From: Candidatus Agathobaculum merdigallinarum | GTDB taxonomy: Bacteria > Bacillota > Clostridia > Oscillospirales > Butyricicoccaceae | Direction of reading: 5' to 3' | Length of the DNA stretch: 15,709 bases | Assembly (NCBI GenBank): GCA_019115425.1 | Contig: DXDO01000167.1 | Coordinates: forward strand, 1-15,709 | Part shown: positions 5,856-13,157 of the stretch, piece by piece | How positions within the stretch are numbered: position 1 is the stretch's first letter | Layout: every line of letters begins with the position of its first letter | Notes under the pieces: model-generated | What the model was told of the DNA's origin: nothing | Seen by the model: only the letters and a program-made list of their open reading frames with translations | The model's database searches: none | Program-made: the position numbers and the translations under genes

Positions 5856-6602
5856 TTACAGCGTGCCCAGCGCGGGGAAAAACTTCGCGAGGAAGAAAAA
5901 CACAACCGGCAGGAAGATCGCGGGCAGCAGGTTGCCGACCTTGACCTTTTTGTCGAACATCAGATTGAAGCCGATGGCGAAGATCAGCACTGAGCCGATG
6001 CAGGACAGCTGGCTGATGAGTTCGTCGGTCAGCCACGGGCGGATGAACCGCGCGAGCAGCGTGATGCCGCCCTGATACACAAACAGCGGCAGCACGGACA
6101 GATACACGCCCTTGCCGAGCGAAGCTGCGAACACGATGGCGGCCACGCCGTCGAGCACGGCTTTTGCAATCAGGATGGACGGATTGCCGTTTAACCCATC
6201 CTCGAGCGAGCCGACGATCGCCATCGCGCCTACGCAGAACAGCAGGGAAGACGCCACGAAGCCTTCGACGAACTTGCCGTCCTCGCCGCCGCCCGCAAAG
6301 CGGGTCTGGCACCAGGTGCCGAAGTCGTTCAGGCGGGTCTCGATGTCGAGCGCCTCGCCGACCAGCGCGCCGATGACCAGACTGAGCACCAGCAGCATGG
6401 TGTGCTGGGTGGAAAGCGCGCCGTCCTCGATGGTCACCAGTCCGGCGACCGCGCCGCCGATGCCGATGAAGAACGTACACAGGCCGAGCGCCTGCATGAT
6501 GGTCGTTTCGAAGCGCCGCGGCAGCCCGCCCTTGAGGAAAACGCCGAGCGTCGTGCCCGCGACGATGGTGATACAGTTGACAATGGTTCCCAGTCCGATC
6601 AT
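5856..6602 (-). CDS. DUF554 family integral membrane protein
   Basis: A 248-residue polytopic membrane protein with about six to seven hydrophobic segments. The start MIGLGTIVNCITIVAGTTLG and the segment ALGLCTFFIGIGGA are characteristic of the DUF554 (YqgA/YdfK-like) family. So are the central GAMAIVGSLEDGLNGN and the C-terminal IFAIGFNLMF. Some family members have been suggested to be transporters, but no substrate is established. Length is normal for the family. An AGAGGGA ribosome site sits about 10 bases before the ATG. It is the last gene of the leftward group but has its own promoter overlapping the end of the preceding gene. Confidence 0.88.
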   Translation of the reverse strand: MIGLGTIVNCITIVAGTTLGVFLKGGLPRRFETTIMQALGLCTFFIGIGGAVAGLVTIEDGALSTQHTMLLVLSLVIGALVGEALDIETRLNDFGTWCQTRFAGGGEDGKFVEGFVASSLLFCVGAMAIVGSLEDGLNGNPSILIAKAVLDGVAAIVFAASLGKGVYLSVLPLFVYQGGITLLARFIRPWLTDELISQLSCIGSVLIFAIGFNLMFDKKVKVGNLLPAIFLPVVFFFLAKFFPALGTL

Positions 6603-6611
6603 AAAAGAAAA

Positions 6612-6660
6612 TCCCTCTTTGCTTTACTGTGCTAAACTGTATTGTAAAGCAAAAGAGGGA
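6612..6660. repeat. Long inverted repeat spanning the DUF554 promoter and ribosome site
   Basis: TCCCTCTTTGCTTTAC at 6612-6627 and GTAAAGCAAAAGAGGGA at 6644-6660 are complementary apart from one extra A, separated by 16 bases. One arm lies between the -35 and -10 elements of the DUF554 promoter. The other holds its ribosome-binding site. For transcripts coming from the upstream gene, the same repeat can fold into a hairpin that masks the ribosome site. It could be an operator or a translational switch. Confidence 0.6.
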
Positions 6661-6669
6661 AAAAGTCAA
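6641..6669 (-). promoter_or_regulatory. Sigma-A-type promoter of the DUF554 gene
   Basis: Read on the minus strand: -35 TTGACT (6669-6664), a 17-base spacer, and -10 TACAAT (6646-6641). The -35 element overlaps the TGA stop codon of the preceding membrane-protein gene, so the two genes are packed without a gap. The start codon at 6602 lies about 32 bases beyond the expected transcription start. Confidence 0.65.
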
Positions 6670-7364
6670 TTATTGCTGCGGCGGAAGTGCTCCATGGCAG
6701 CGATGGCAGACGCCGCCGCGCCACAGACCACATAGATAATCCATCCGGGGTGCCACAGACCCCACAGCACGCCGATGGATAGATAAATCGCTGTGGCAAC
6801 CGGAAATGCGATTGCGGAAAAAAGCGTGGTAATGGGATAGTTTGCCTCCGTTTCCTCGTCGTCTTCTTCCTCAGCTCCAAGCGAGAACAACTGCCTATAA
6901 AAGTCGTCCCGTTGTCCGGAAAGGATGCACAGCGCCACACCTGCCGCGATCATGGAGAAAAACAAAAAGCTGCCGAATGCTTCCAAATGAAGGGTATCCT
7001 CAAACAGGCTCTGTGTAAAGGGGGACAGGATGAACAGTGCGACCGCAGCCGCGATCATGATATGCTTGCGGTCCTGATAGCGGCGGTACTCCTCCGCCAG
7101 TGCGGGATCGACCTCTTTGGATGGGGATTCGGGCGGATTTTCCGAAGACTCGTCATCCAGACCGAGTTCGCTGCGCAGTTCTTCTGCGGAACCGATGCTT
7201 GCAATGACCAGTCCAACCGCTTCGTCCTTGTTTTTGCCCTCGTCCAGCAGGGCGTTGAACTTATCCTCCAGATTCGCCAGCATGTCGGCCTTGACCCGCA
7301 GAACATCCCCGCGCTGCGGCAAGGCGGCGAACAATGCCTCCACATAGTTACGAATCGCTTCCAT
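6666..7364 (-). CDS. HAAS/DUF1700-type membrane protein paired with PadR regulator
   Basis: A 232-residue protein. Residues 1-68 form a soluble helical domain (YVEALFAALPQ, then ANLEDKFNALLDEGKNKDEAV and IASIGSAEELRSELG) like the HAAS or permease-prefix domains often encoded beside PadR regulators. Residues 69-100 are an acidic linker. Four membrane spans follow at about 101-117, 128-149, 178-200 and 206-224, with a charged loop containing EEEDDEETE between spans 2 and 3. AAAGGAGG lies 9 bases before the ATG, inside the end of padR, and the two frames overlap by 17 bases, so they are coupled. The role is unknown; membrane-stress or export-related functions have been proposed for such PadR-linked proteins. 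Confidence 0.75.
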   Translation of the reverse strand: MEAIRNYVEALFAALPQRGDVLRVKADMLANLEDKFNALLDEGKNKDEAVGLVIASIGSAEELRSELGLDDESSENPPESPSKEVDPALAEEYRRYQDRKHIMIAAAVALFILSPFTQSLFEDTLHLEAFGSFLFFSMIAAGVALCILSGQRDDFYRQLFSLGAEEEDDEETEANYPITTLFSAIAFPVATAIYLSIGVLWGLWHPGWIIYVVCGAAASAIAAMEHFRRSNN

Positions 7365-7695
7365 CTGTCATATCCTCCTTTGCAAATCGATCGACCACGG
7401 CTTTGAGCACCCGCCACTCCGCGCATTTGGCGGCATAGGCTTTGCGGCCCTCGTCCGTGATGGTGTAATAGGTGCGCGGCCTGCCCTGTGTCTCGCTGCC
7501 CTGATAGGGAACGATATACCCCTGCTTTTCCAGCCGTCCGAACGCGGAATACAGCGTGGTCTCCTTGATCGGGTACTCGCCGCCGCTGCGCCGCTCGATC
7601 TCGCGCGAGATCGCATAGCCGTAGGAGTCGCCCTCGCGCAGCAGGCACAGGATGAGCATGTCGTTATAGCCGCGCATCACATCGCTTCCCAGCAT
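7348..7695 (-). CDS. PadR family transcriptional regulator
   Basis: A 115-residue winged-helix DNA-binding protein of the short (PadR-s2) class. The helix-turn-helix includes DSYGYAISREIERRS (about 23-37) and the recognition helix ETTLYSAFGRLEKQGYI (45-61). The wing has GRPRTYYTITDEGR (71-84), the family signature. A short C-terminal helix for dimerisation ends the protein. It should repress its own operon by binding the perfect inverted repeat in its promoter, and an unknown inducer would release it. GAGGTGA lies 7 bases upstream of ATG 7695. The next gene overlaps it and encodes the membrane partner. Confidence 0.93.
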   Translation of the reverse strand: MLGSDVMRGYNDMLILCLLREGDSYGYAISREIERRSGGEYPIKETTLYSAFGRLEKQGYIVPYQGSETQGRPRTYYTITDEGRKAYAAKCAEWRVLKAVVDRFAKEDMTDGSDS

Positions 7696-7716
7696 GCCAT
7701 CACCTCGCTACTTTAT

Positions 7717-7756
7717 CTGTCGTAGTAATCATAGCAGAATTACTACGACAGGTCAA
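7717..7756 (-). promoter_or_regulatory. PadR operon promoter with embedded perfect inverted-repeat operator
   Basis: On the minus strand the -35 element TTGACC (7756-7751) and the -10 element TATGAT (7733-7728) are 17 bases apart. A perfect 13-base inverted repeat, CTGTCGTAGTAAT at 7717-7729 and its complement at 7739-7751, with a 9-base spacer, covers the -10 and spacer and touches the -35. A dimeric repressor bound here would block RNA polymerase. Because padR is the first gene, autorepression is the natural reading. Confidence 0.85.
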
Positions 7757-7766
7757 GTAGTTTGCG

Positions 7767-7801
7767 AAAAAAATCTCCCGCCGCATGGAGATATGGCGGG
7801 A
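7767..7801 (-). terminator. Terminator of the tmcAL gene
   Basis: On the minus strand TCCCGCC (7801-7795) pairs perfectly with GGCGGGA (7782-7776) around a 12-base loop. GA and a run of seven T (7773-7767) follow. It lies 2 to 36 bases past the tmcAL stop and insulates the padR promoter just beyond it. Confidence 0.85.
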
Positions 7802-7802
7802 A

Positions 7803-9008
7803 TCAGGTATTCGTCAGGCAGAACGGCGTTTTGCGGAAGTGCCCGCCGCCCACACGCAGCTCGGGCGCGGGGTAGGCGAGGGCGTAAAGATCGTCCGCGA
7901 GCGCGTCGCGCGCAAGGGCGGGCTGCAAATCCTCGGGCAGACTGCGCTCGGTGACCGGCTTGATGATGACCGGCAGGGCGCAGGTGTCTTTCATGCGGCG
8001 CAGGAGCGTCCGGCCCTGCCTGCCGATGGCAAGCACGCGGACATATTCCGGTTTGGGCGGTACGGACTGCGGCAGGTCGAGCCACGCGCGCAGCAGCACG
8101 CGCCGCACGCGCGCGAGCGGGTAGCGCCGGGTCTGCGCGGCGGTGCAGACGGCGGAAAAGGTGGTGCTGCCGTGGATCGCATCTGTTAAGCGGTGCGCCA
8201 GCCCGTCGTCCCCGCTGCAAAAGGGGAGCAGGGCGGCCGCGTCCAGCCGCCGCAGGTGCGCAAGGATGGCCTGATCGACCGCGCTTCGCACGACCGGCGC
8301 CGTCCCCCGCTCTATTTCCCGTTCGAGCACCGCAAAGGACGCTTCCGGCATGAGCGGGCGGCAGGCTTCGGTGTTCCCGCCCGCCAGCAGGCCGCGTAGA
8401 TAGGAGGCCGACGGCAGACCGTCCGCCGGGGTGTCGCTGTCGTGCGCGCTGCCCTTCCGCTCGATGGCGAGCGGCTGGATCGGGCTGTGCAGCGCCGTCA
8501 GCGCGGACAGATATTCGATCCCGAGCGTGTTGTTCGGACTGGCGAGCAGCGCGCCCGCTGCAGGGTCGGCGGCGCTGACCGCCTGCTGCATGGCGGCGGC
8601 ATAGGGCAGTCCGGCGGCAAGCCCCTGATGCAGCGCCTCTCCCTGACGGCGGGATAGGTCTGCCGCCTGCTGCAAAAGTGCAAGGTCGGCCTGCTCCGCG
8701 CCGAAGGACAGGTGGGTCACGCAGCCGAGTGCGTCCAGTAGCGAAACCGCGCCAAACGCGAACCCCTCCGCCGACGACAGACAGGCCGCGAGCGGCGTTT
8801 CCAGCACGAGGTCCGCGCCGCAGCGCACGGCGGCTTGGGCGCGCGCGTATTTCTCCATCATCGCCAGATCGCCGCGCTGCACGAAATTGCCGCTCATCGC
8901 GCAGACCACTGCGGCGTCCGCACCGAAAACGCGCCGCGTTTCCGCGATATGGTACGCGTGGCCCGCGTGGAACGGGTTGTATTCAGCGACGATGCCGCAG
9001 ACAGTCAT
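7803..9008 (-). CDS. tmcAL: tRNA(Met) cytidine acetate ligase
   Basis: A 401-residue enzyme (formerly YlbM or nucleotidyltransferase-like) that uses ATP and acetate to make N4-acetylcytidine at the wobble base of elongator tRNA(Met). The adenylylation fold is clear. It has GIVAEYNPFHAGHAYH at residues 5-20 with the HxGH motif at 14-17, SGNFVQRGD at 39-47, SPNNTLGIEYL at 157-167, the IERKGSAHDS segment near 182-191 and SASYLR at 200-205. Length is normal. AAGGAGA lies 6 bases before ATG 9008. It is divergent from ackA, a common pairing in Firmicutes, and shares acetate with that enzyme. No convincing minus-strand promoter was found in the 158-base divergent region. Confidence 0.94.
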   Translation of the reverse strand: MTVCGIVAEYNPFHAGHAYHIAETRRVFGADAAVVCAMSGNFVQRGDLAMMEKYARAQAAVRCGADLVLETPLAACLSSAEGFAFGAVSLLDALGCVTHLSFGAEQADLALLQQAADLSRRQGEALHQGLAAGLPYAAAMQQAVSAADPAAGALLASPNNTLGIEYLSALTALHSPIQPLAIERKGSAHDSDTPADGLPSASYLRGLLAGGNTEACRPLMPEASFAVLEREIERGTAPVVRSAVDQAILAHLRRLDAAALLPFCSGDDGLAHRLTDAIHGSTTFSAVCTAAQTRRYPLARVRRVLLRAWLDLPQSVPPKPEYVRVLAIGRQGRTLLRRMKDTCALPVIIKPVTERSLPEDLQPALARDALADDLYALAYPAPELRVGGGHFRKTPFCLTNT

Positions 9009-9062
9009 GGGATTCTCCTTAAAAATGGTGGGGATTTTGGCACATTGTGTGCAAATTATGGC

Positions 9063-9091
9063 TTGTACATTCCGAACAAATCGTGTAGAAT
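9063..9091 (+). promoter_or_regulatory. Probable promoter of ackA
   Basis: The -35 element TTGTAC (9063-9068) and the -10 element TAGAAT (9086-9091) are 17 bases apart. The expected start near 9098 gives a 5' leader of about 70 bases. On its other side, an imperfect inverted repeat, TTTGGCACA at 9036-9044 and TGTGCAAA at 9048-9055, lies between this promoter and tmcAL. It could bind a regulator of either gene. Confidence 0.55.
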
Positions 9092-9120
9092 AGTCTTACA
9101 GCATTATTATATAGGCTTCC

Positions 9121-9139
9121 GCGGCTTTGTGCAAGCCGC
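9121..9139 (+). other. Hairpin in the ackA leader
   Basis: GCGGCTT at 9121-9127 pairs perfectly with AAGCCGC at 9133-9139 around the loop TGTGC. It sits in the expected 5' leader, 12 bases before the ribosome site GAGGGAG. No T-tract follows, so it is not a terminator. It may affect mRNA stability. Confidence 0.35.
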
Positions 9140-9166
9140 CAAATACGGCATGAGGGAGTTTTGCAA

Positions 9167-10375
9167 ATGAAAGTTCTGGTTATCAACGCTGGCAGTTCTT
9201 CGCTGAAGTACCAGCTGCTCGACACCGAGTCGGGCGAGGTCATGGCCAAGGGCCTGTGTGAGCGCATCGGCATCGACGGCGTCCTGACGCACACAGGCAA
9301 TAAATCGGATGAAAAGTTCAGGTTCGACATTGCGATGCCCACCCATAAGGAAGCGATCCAGGCGGTCATCGATGTGCTGCTCGACCCCGAAAAGGGCGTG
9401 CTTTCCTCGATGAGCGAGATCGACGCGGTCGGCCATCGCGTGGTGCATGGCGGCGAGTTCTTCTCGGACAGCGTCATCATCACCGAGAAGGTGCTCAAGG
9501 CGATCGAGGACTGCGTACCGCTGGCGCCGCTGCACAATCCGCCCAACCTGATCGGCATTCAGGCATGCCGCGACGTAATGGGGCCGGACGTCCCGATGGT
9601 CGCCGTGTTCGACACCGCGTTCCATCAGACCATGCCGCAGTCGCACTACATGTACGCGATCCCCTACGAGTTTTATGAGAAGTACAAGATCCGCCGTTAC
9701 GGCTTCCACGGCACCAGCCATAAGTATGTTTCCCAGCAGGCCGCCGAGATGCTCGGCCGTCCGCTCGAGGAACTGCGCCTGATCACCTGCCACCTCGGCA
9801 ACGGCTCTTCGATCTGCGCGATCAACCGTGGCAAGAGCTACGATACCTCCATGGGCTTCACCCCGCTGGACGGCCTGCCGATGGGCACCCGCGCCGGCAA
9901 CCTGGACCCTGCGATCATCGAGTTCCTGGCTGAGCATGAGAATATCTCCGCAGCCGAGGTTATCAATATTCTCAACAAGAAGTCCGGCATGCTGGGCATT
10001 TCGGGCGTTTCCTCCGACTTCCGCGACCTCGACGCCGCCATCATGGACGGCAACGGCCGCGCGGCGCTGGCAAAGGAAATGTTCAACCTGTCGGTCAAGA
10101 AGATCATCGGCTCGTACATCGCGGAGATGGGCGGCGTGGACGCGATCATCTTCACCGCGGGCGTCGGCGAGAACGACCGCTCGGTTCGCTGGGACGTTTG
10201 CGAGCATATGGAATACCTTGGCATCAAGATCGATCCCGAGAAGAACAAGTACCGCGGCAAGCAGATGGATATCGCCATCGACTGGGCGCGCGTGCGTGTG
10301 CTGGTCATCCCCACCAACGAGGAGCTGATGATCGCAAAGGACACCGAGCGTTTGGTAAACGAAGCGAAGAAGTAA
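9167..10375 (+). CDS. ackA: Acetate kinase
   Basis: A 402-residue enzyme of the ASKHA fold that converts acetyl phosphate + ADP to acetate + ATP, the energy-yielding step of acetate fermentation. Family signatures: MKVLVINAGSSSLKYQ at the N-terminus with N7, GHRVVHGG at 89-96 with R91, H123 (PLHNPPN), VFDTAFHQTMP with catalytic D149, GFHGTSHKYV with H181, HLGNGSS at 209-215, GTRAGNLDP with R242, and TNEELMIA near 383-390 with the metal-binding glutamate. Length is typical. The ATG at 9167 was chosen over an in-frame TTG two codons earlier because it gives the canonical MKVLVINAGSS start and has GAGGGAG 8 or so bases upstream. No pta gene is adjacent. A strong terminator follows. Confidence 0.98.
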   Translation: MKVLVINAGSSSLKYQLLDTESGEVMAKGLCERIGIDGVLTHTGNKSDEKFRFDIAMPTHKEAIQAVIDVLLDPEKGVLSSMSEIDAVGHRVVHGGEFFSDSVIITEKVLKAIEDCVPLAPLHNPPNLIGIQACRDVMGPDVPMVAVFDTAFHQTMPQSHYMYAIPYEFYEKYKIRRYGFHGTSHKYVSQQAAEMLGRPLEELRLITCHLGNGSSICAINRGKSYDTSMGFTPLDGLPMGTRAGNLDPAIIEFLAEHENISAAEVINILNKKSGMLGISGVSSDFRDLDAAIMDGNGRAALAKEMFNLSVKKIIGSYIAEMGGVDAIIFTAGVGENDRSVRWDVCEHMEYLGIKIDPEKNKYRGKQMDIAIDWARVRVLVIPTNEELMIAKDTERLVNEAKK

Positions 10376-10389
10376 GACAAAGAGCAGAG

Positions 10390-10430
10390 AAAACGGGGCG
10401 GGCGGCAAGGCCCTGCCCTGTTTTTCTTCT
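10390..10430 (+). terminator. Rho-independent terminator after ackA
   Basis: AAAACGGGGCGGG (10390-10402) pairs with CCTGCCCTGTTTT (10412-10424) through 13 pairs, two of them G-T, followed by TCTTCT. The next gene starts only 16 bases beyond this, so its transcription must come from read-through or from a promoter I cannot see. Confidence 0.85.
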
Positions 10431-10445
10431 GTAATGGGGGCTGTT

Positions 10446-11336
10446 ATGCAGGAAATGGATATCCGGCAGGAAAGGAAATACTGCTCGCGGCTGGGCTGGT
10501 CGCTGGTGCTGACCCTGGTCTGTGCGCTGGTGTGGCAGGTGTTTTTGATGGCCGTTGCGCTTGCCGGACGGCTGAACAGCGGGCTGACCCTGTATTACCT
10601 GCTCACGCTGGTTGGCCATTATATCATCGCGCTGCCGCTGGCCTACCGGCTGTGCAGGAACATACCCGCGCCGGCGCCGGTGAAACGAGGGATGACGGCG
10701 CGCCGGATGGCGCGCTGGTTTGTGATCGGCATCGCGCTGATGTGGTTCGGCTCGCTGATCGGTTCGACGCTGAATGCTCTGGTGTACCGCGTCGCGGGGC
10801 TGGAGCCGGTCGACATGGTGACTGAAACGTTTGATATGCTGCCGCTCTCGGTGGTGCTGCTCGGGGCGTGTATTCTGGGGCCGGTCTGCGAGGAGCTGCT
10901 GTTCCGCGGCCTGCTCGCGGGGCGGCTGGCGCGCTATGGACAGAAGCCCGCCGCGCTTGTGAGCGCGCTGCTGTTCGGCCTGTATCACGCAAACCTGAGC
11001 CAGTTTTTCTATGCGTTTGCGCTCGGGCTGCTGCTCACCTATGTGTATTTCTACACCGGCTCGCTCAAAGCGCCTATCCTGCTGCATATGCTGTTCAACT
11101 TTTATGGCTCGGCTGTTGTGCTTATGCTGCCGGAGAGCGGCATACTGCCTGTGCTGTATATGCTGAGCTGGCCGGTGCTCACGATTGCGGGTGTGATCCT
11201 GCTCATGCGCGGCCGGAAGCGGCAGGTGTGGGAGCATGGGCCGTGCGCACCCTCCATTCAGACGATTTTTTGCAATATCGGAATGACGGCGGCGGTCGTG
11301 GTCCTCTTTGTGGAGACCGCGCTGCTGTTCCTTTGA
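10446..11336 (+). CDS. CPBP family intramembrane metalloprotease
   Basis: A 296-residue polytopic membrane protein of the CPBP/Abi family, related to the CAAX prenyl protease Rce1. The three family motifs are intact: EELLFR at 149-154 (EExxxR), FGLYH at 177-181 (FxxxH) and HMLFN at 214-218 (HxxxN). About eight hydrophobic segments surround them. In bacteria such proteins are linked to peptide maturation or self-immunity, but no bacteriocin gene is nearby and the substrate is unknown. ATG 10446 was preferred because GGGGG lies just upstream; ATG 10434, four codons earlier, lacks a ribosome site. Downstream, the phosphatase gene follows after 18 bases and is probably co-transcribed. Confidence 0.88.
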   Translation: MQEMDIRQERKYCSRLGWSLVLTLVCALVWQVFLMAVALAGRLNSGLTLYYLLTLVGHYIIALPLAYRLCRNIPAPAPVKRGMTARRMARWFVIGIALMWFGSLIGSTLNALVYRVAGLEPVDMVTETFDMLPLSVVLLGACILGPVCEELLFRGLLAGRLARYGQKPAALVSALLFGLYHANLSQFFYAFALGLLLTYVYFYTGSLKAPILLHMLFNFYGSAVVLMLPESGILPVLYMLSWPVLTIAGVILLMRGRKRQVWEHGPCAPSIQTIFCNIGMTAAVVVLFVETALLFL

Positions 11337-11354
11337 GAAAGGCGGAAACAGAGC

Positions 11355-12155
11355 ATGCGAGTGGATCTGCATATGCACACAGGATATTCAGCGGACGCCG
11401 AATATCCCCAGAGCGTGGAGGACAAGGTGCGCGCCTGTATGGGCGCAGGACTGGAGATCATCGGCATCACCGACCATCTGGACTTTTACCGCACGCGAGG
11501 CCCGTCCGAGAACAGGGATGCAGAGGCATGCCTGCGCGATATCCGCGCGGCGAAGCAGGCATTTGCGGGACAGATCGAGGTGCTTGTGGGCATCGAGATC
11601 GGCGGAATCCATGCGGACCCTGCGGCGGATGCGTTCATTCGCGCGCACGAGCTGGATATGGTGATCGGTTCGCTGCATGCCATGCCCAACGATCTGGACA
11701 TTTACTTCCATGACTATGCCAATCTGGACTGCGACGCGTTTTTGCAGGAATATTTTGACCAGCTGCTGGAAATGGAAGCGCACGGTGGGTTCGACGTGCT
11801 CGCGCATATCGACTATCCGCTGCGCGTGATGAAGCATGGCGATTATGTGCCCTCCTTCGATCAGTATATGGACCGCGTTCAGCAGGTGCTGCGCGCGTGC
11901 ATCGATCACGGCTACGCGCTCGAACTCAACGCGGCGGGGCTTGGCGCCTGGATGAAAAAAGTCGGCCCGCCGCAGGACATCCTGTATGAATACCGCCGTA
12001 TGGGCGGCGAGCGCATCTCGATCGGCTCGGATTCGCATAAGCTGGACAACGTCGGCCGAGGCTTTGACGATTGTGTGAAAAACGCGCGCGACGCGGGCTT
12101 TACCAGTGTGACCGTGTTCCGGAACCGCAGGCCGGAGCAGGTCGCACTCGGATGA
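11355..12155 (+). CDS. PHP-family histidinol-phosphatase (HisK-like)
   Basis: A 266-residue metal-dependent phosphatase of the PHP superfamily, closest in pattern to the HisJ/HisK enzymes that dephosphorylate histidinol phosphate in histidine synthesis. Metal-binding residues are H6 and H8 (DLHMHTGYSADA), D40-H41 (GITDHLDF), E81 (GIEIGG), H108 (IGSLHAMP), H151 (LAHIDYP), and D226 and H228 (IGSDSHKLDNVG). A GAAAGGCGG site precedes the ATG. No other his genes are in the window, so the exact substrate could differ. It probably shares a transcript with the CPBP gene and perhaps with ispE, which begins about 90 bases later. Confidence 0.85.
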   Translation: MRVDLHMHTGYSADAEYPQSVEDKVRACMGAGLEIIGITDHLDFYRTRGPSENRDAEACLRDIRAAKQAFAGQIEVLVGIEIGGIHADPAADAFIRAHELDMVIGSLHAMPNDLDIYFHDYANLDCDAFLQEYFDQLLEMEAHGGFDVLAHIDYPLRVMKHGDYVPSFDQYMDRVQQVLRACIDHGYALELNAAGLGAWMKKVGPPQDILYEYRRMGGERISIGSDSHKLDNVGRGFDDCVKNARDAGFTSVTVFRNRRPEQVALG

Positions 12156-12228
12156 TGCTGTCTGCGCGCCGAAAAATAATGGATGGAAAACCGAGGATAT
12201 TATGCTTTTTGGAAAGAATCAAGAAATC

Positions 12229-12256
12229 ACGCATGCGGAGACCACAATGCATGCGT
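12229..12256 (+). promoter_or_regulatory. Inverted repeat bracketing the ispE ribosome site and start
   Basis: ACGCATGC at 12229-12236 is exactly complementary to GCATGCGT at 12249-12256. The 12-base loop carries the ribosome site GGAG and the first two bases of the ATG at 12247. If it folds in the mRNA, the start codon's G and the next seven bases are paired. This could limit ispE translation. If translation begins at 12202 instead, the hairpin is simply inside the coding region. Confidence 0.4.
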
Positions 12257-13101
12257 GCGCAAAAATCAATCTGGCGCTGGACGTAACCGGCCGGCGGGAG
12301 GATGGCTATCACACGGTCAGGATGGTGATGCAGTCGGTCGCGTTGCATGATGATATCCGCGTGACCCTGACGCACGGCGAGAAAAAGCCGCGCGGCATCC
12401 TCCTGCGCTGCAATCTGCCCTATCTGCCGGTGGATGAGAGCAATTTGGCGTACCGTGCGGCGGAGCTGTTTTATCAGGAGACCGGCACGCTGCTGGAGAC
12501 CTGTGAGATCCATATTGAAAAGCGCATTCCGGTTGCGGCGGGGCTTGCCGGCGGCTCGACTGACGCGGCGGCCGTGCTGCGCGCGCTGGCCACGCTGCAT
12601 GAAACGAAGCTGACCGACGATGAACTGTGCGCGATGGGGCTGAAGCTGGGCGCGGATGTCCCTTACTGCCTGCGCGGCGGCACCATGCTGGCCGAGGGCA
12701 TCGGCGAGGAGCTGACCCCGCTTGCGCCCATGCCGCACTGCTGGGTCGTGCTGTGCAAGCCGCCGTTTTCGGTCTCCACCAAGGAGGTTTATCAGGCGAT
12801 CGATGCGGTGGACATCAAAAGACAGCCGGATACCGCGGGAATGATCAAAGCGCTCGAAAAGAGCGATTTTCCCGGGGTCTGCAAGCGTCTGTCCAACGTG
12901 CTGGAGAACGTGACCGCGTCGGGGCGCCGGCAGATCGGTGAGATCAAGGACTTTTTGGTGGAAAACGGCGCGGACGGTACGCTGATGAGCGGCTCCGGCC
13001 CGACCGTGTACGGCCTGTTTTCGGATGAAAGCCGCGCCAAAACCGCGGAGAAAATGCTTTCCCGCCGCTTTGCGGACACATTCCTGACCGAAACGGTATA
13101 A
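12247..13101 (+). CDS. ispE: 4-diphosphocytidyl-2-C-methyl-D-erythritol kinase
   Basis: A GHMP-family kinase of the MEP isoprenoid pathway that phosphorylates CDP-methylerythritol at the 2-hydroxyl using ATP. From ATG 12247 it has 284 residues, the usual length. Motifs: CAKINLALDVTGRREDGYH at 4-22 with catalytic K7, the ATP loop PVAAGLAGGSTDAAA at 95-109, GADVP at 136-140 with catalytic D138 or its neighbour, and the third GHMP motif MSGSGPTVYG at 247-256. An alternative ATG at 12202, preceded by GAGGA, would add 15 residues (MLFGKNQEITHAETT) with no family counterpart. I prefer 12247, which has GCGGAG 6 bases upstream. A composite terminator follows directly. Confidence 0.95.
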   Translation: MHACAKINLALDVTGRREDGYHTVRMVMQSVALHDDIRVTLTHGEKKPRGILLRCNLPYLPVDESNLAYRAAELFYQETGTLLETCEIHIEKRIPVAAGLAGGSTDAAAVLRALATLHETKLTDDELCAMGLKLGADVPYCLRGGTMLAEGIGEELTPLAPMPHCWVVLCKPPFSVSTKEVYQAIDAVDIKRQPDTAGMIKALEKSDFPGVCKRLSNVLENVTASGRRQIGEIKDFLVENGADGTLMSGSGPTVYGLFSDESRAKTAEKMLSRRFADTFLTETV

Positions 13102-13106
13102 TCGGC

Positions 13107-13155
13107 CCGCCTTCCGGACATACTGGGTACACCAGTTAACGGAAGGCGGTTTTTT
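13107..13155 (+). terminator. Composite terminator after ispE
   Basis: CCGCCTTCCG (13107-13116) pairs perfectly with CGGAAGGCGG (13140-13149), followed by six T. The 23-base loop itself contains the inverted repeat ACTGG/CCAGT, so the structure is a stem topped by a second small stem. The 3' arm AAGGCGG also serves as the likely ribosome site of the next small gene, so termination and translation of that gene are linked. Confidence 0.88.
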
Positions 13156-13157
13156 AT

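Noticed and set aside
9064..9081. A second Rex site in the ackA promoter (TTGT...ACAA)
   Set aside because: Only the outer four bases on each side fit, and the overall length is 17 rather than 18 bases.
9107..10408. A 433-codon minus-strand frame opposite ackA
   Set aside because: Shadow of the acetate kinase gene; it also crosses the ackA leader and terminator and lacks a ribosome site.
10446..11336. CPBP protease as part of a bacteriocin or immunity cassette
   Set aside because: No precursor peptide, radical-SAM enzyme, or ABC exporter is nearby; the neighbours are metabolic genes.
10305..11378. A 357-codon minus-strand frame opposite the CPBP gene
   Set aside because: Composition dominated by Q, R, H and P, typical of an antisense frame. 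The plus strand has intact protease motifs.
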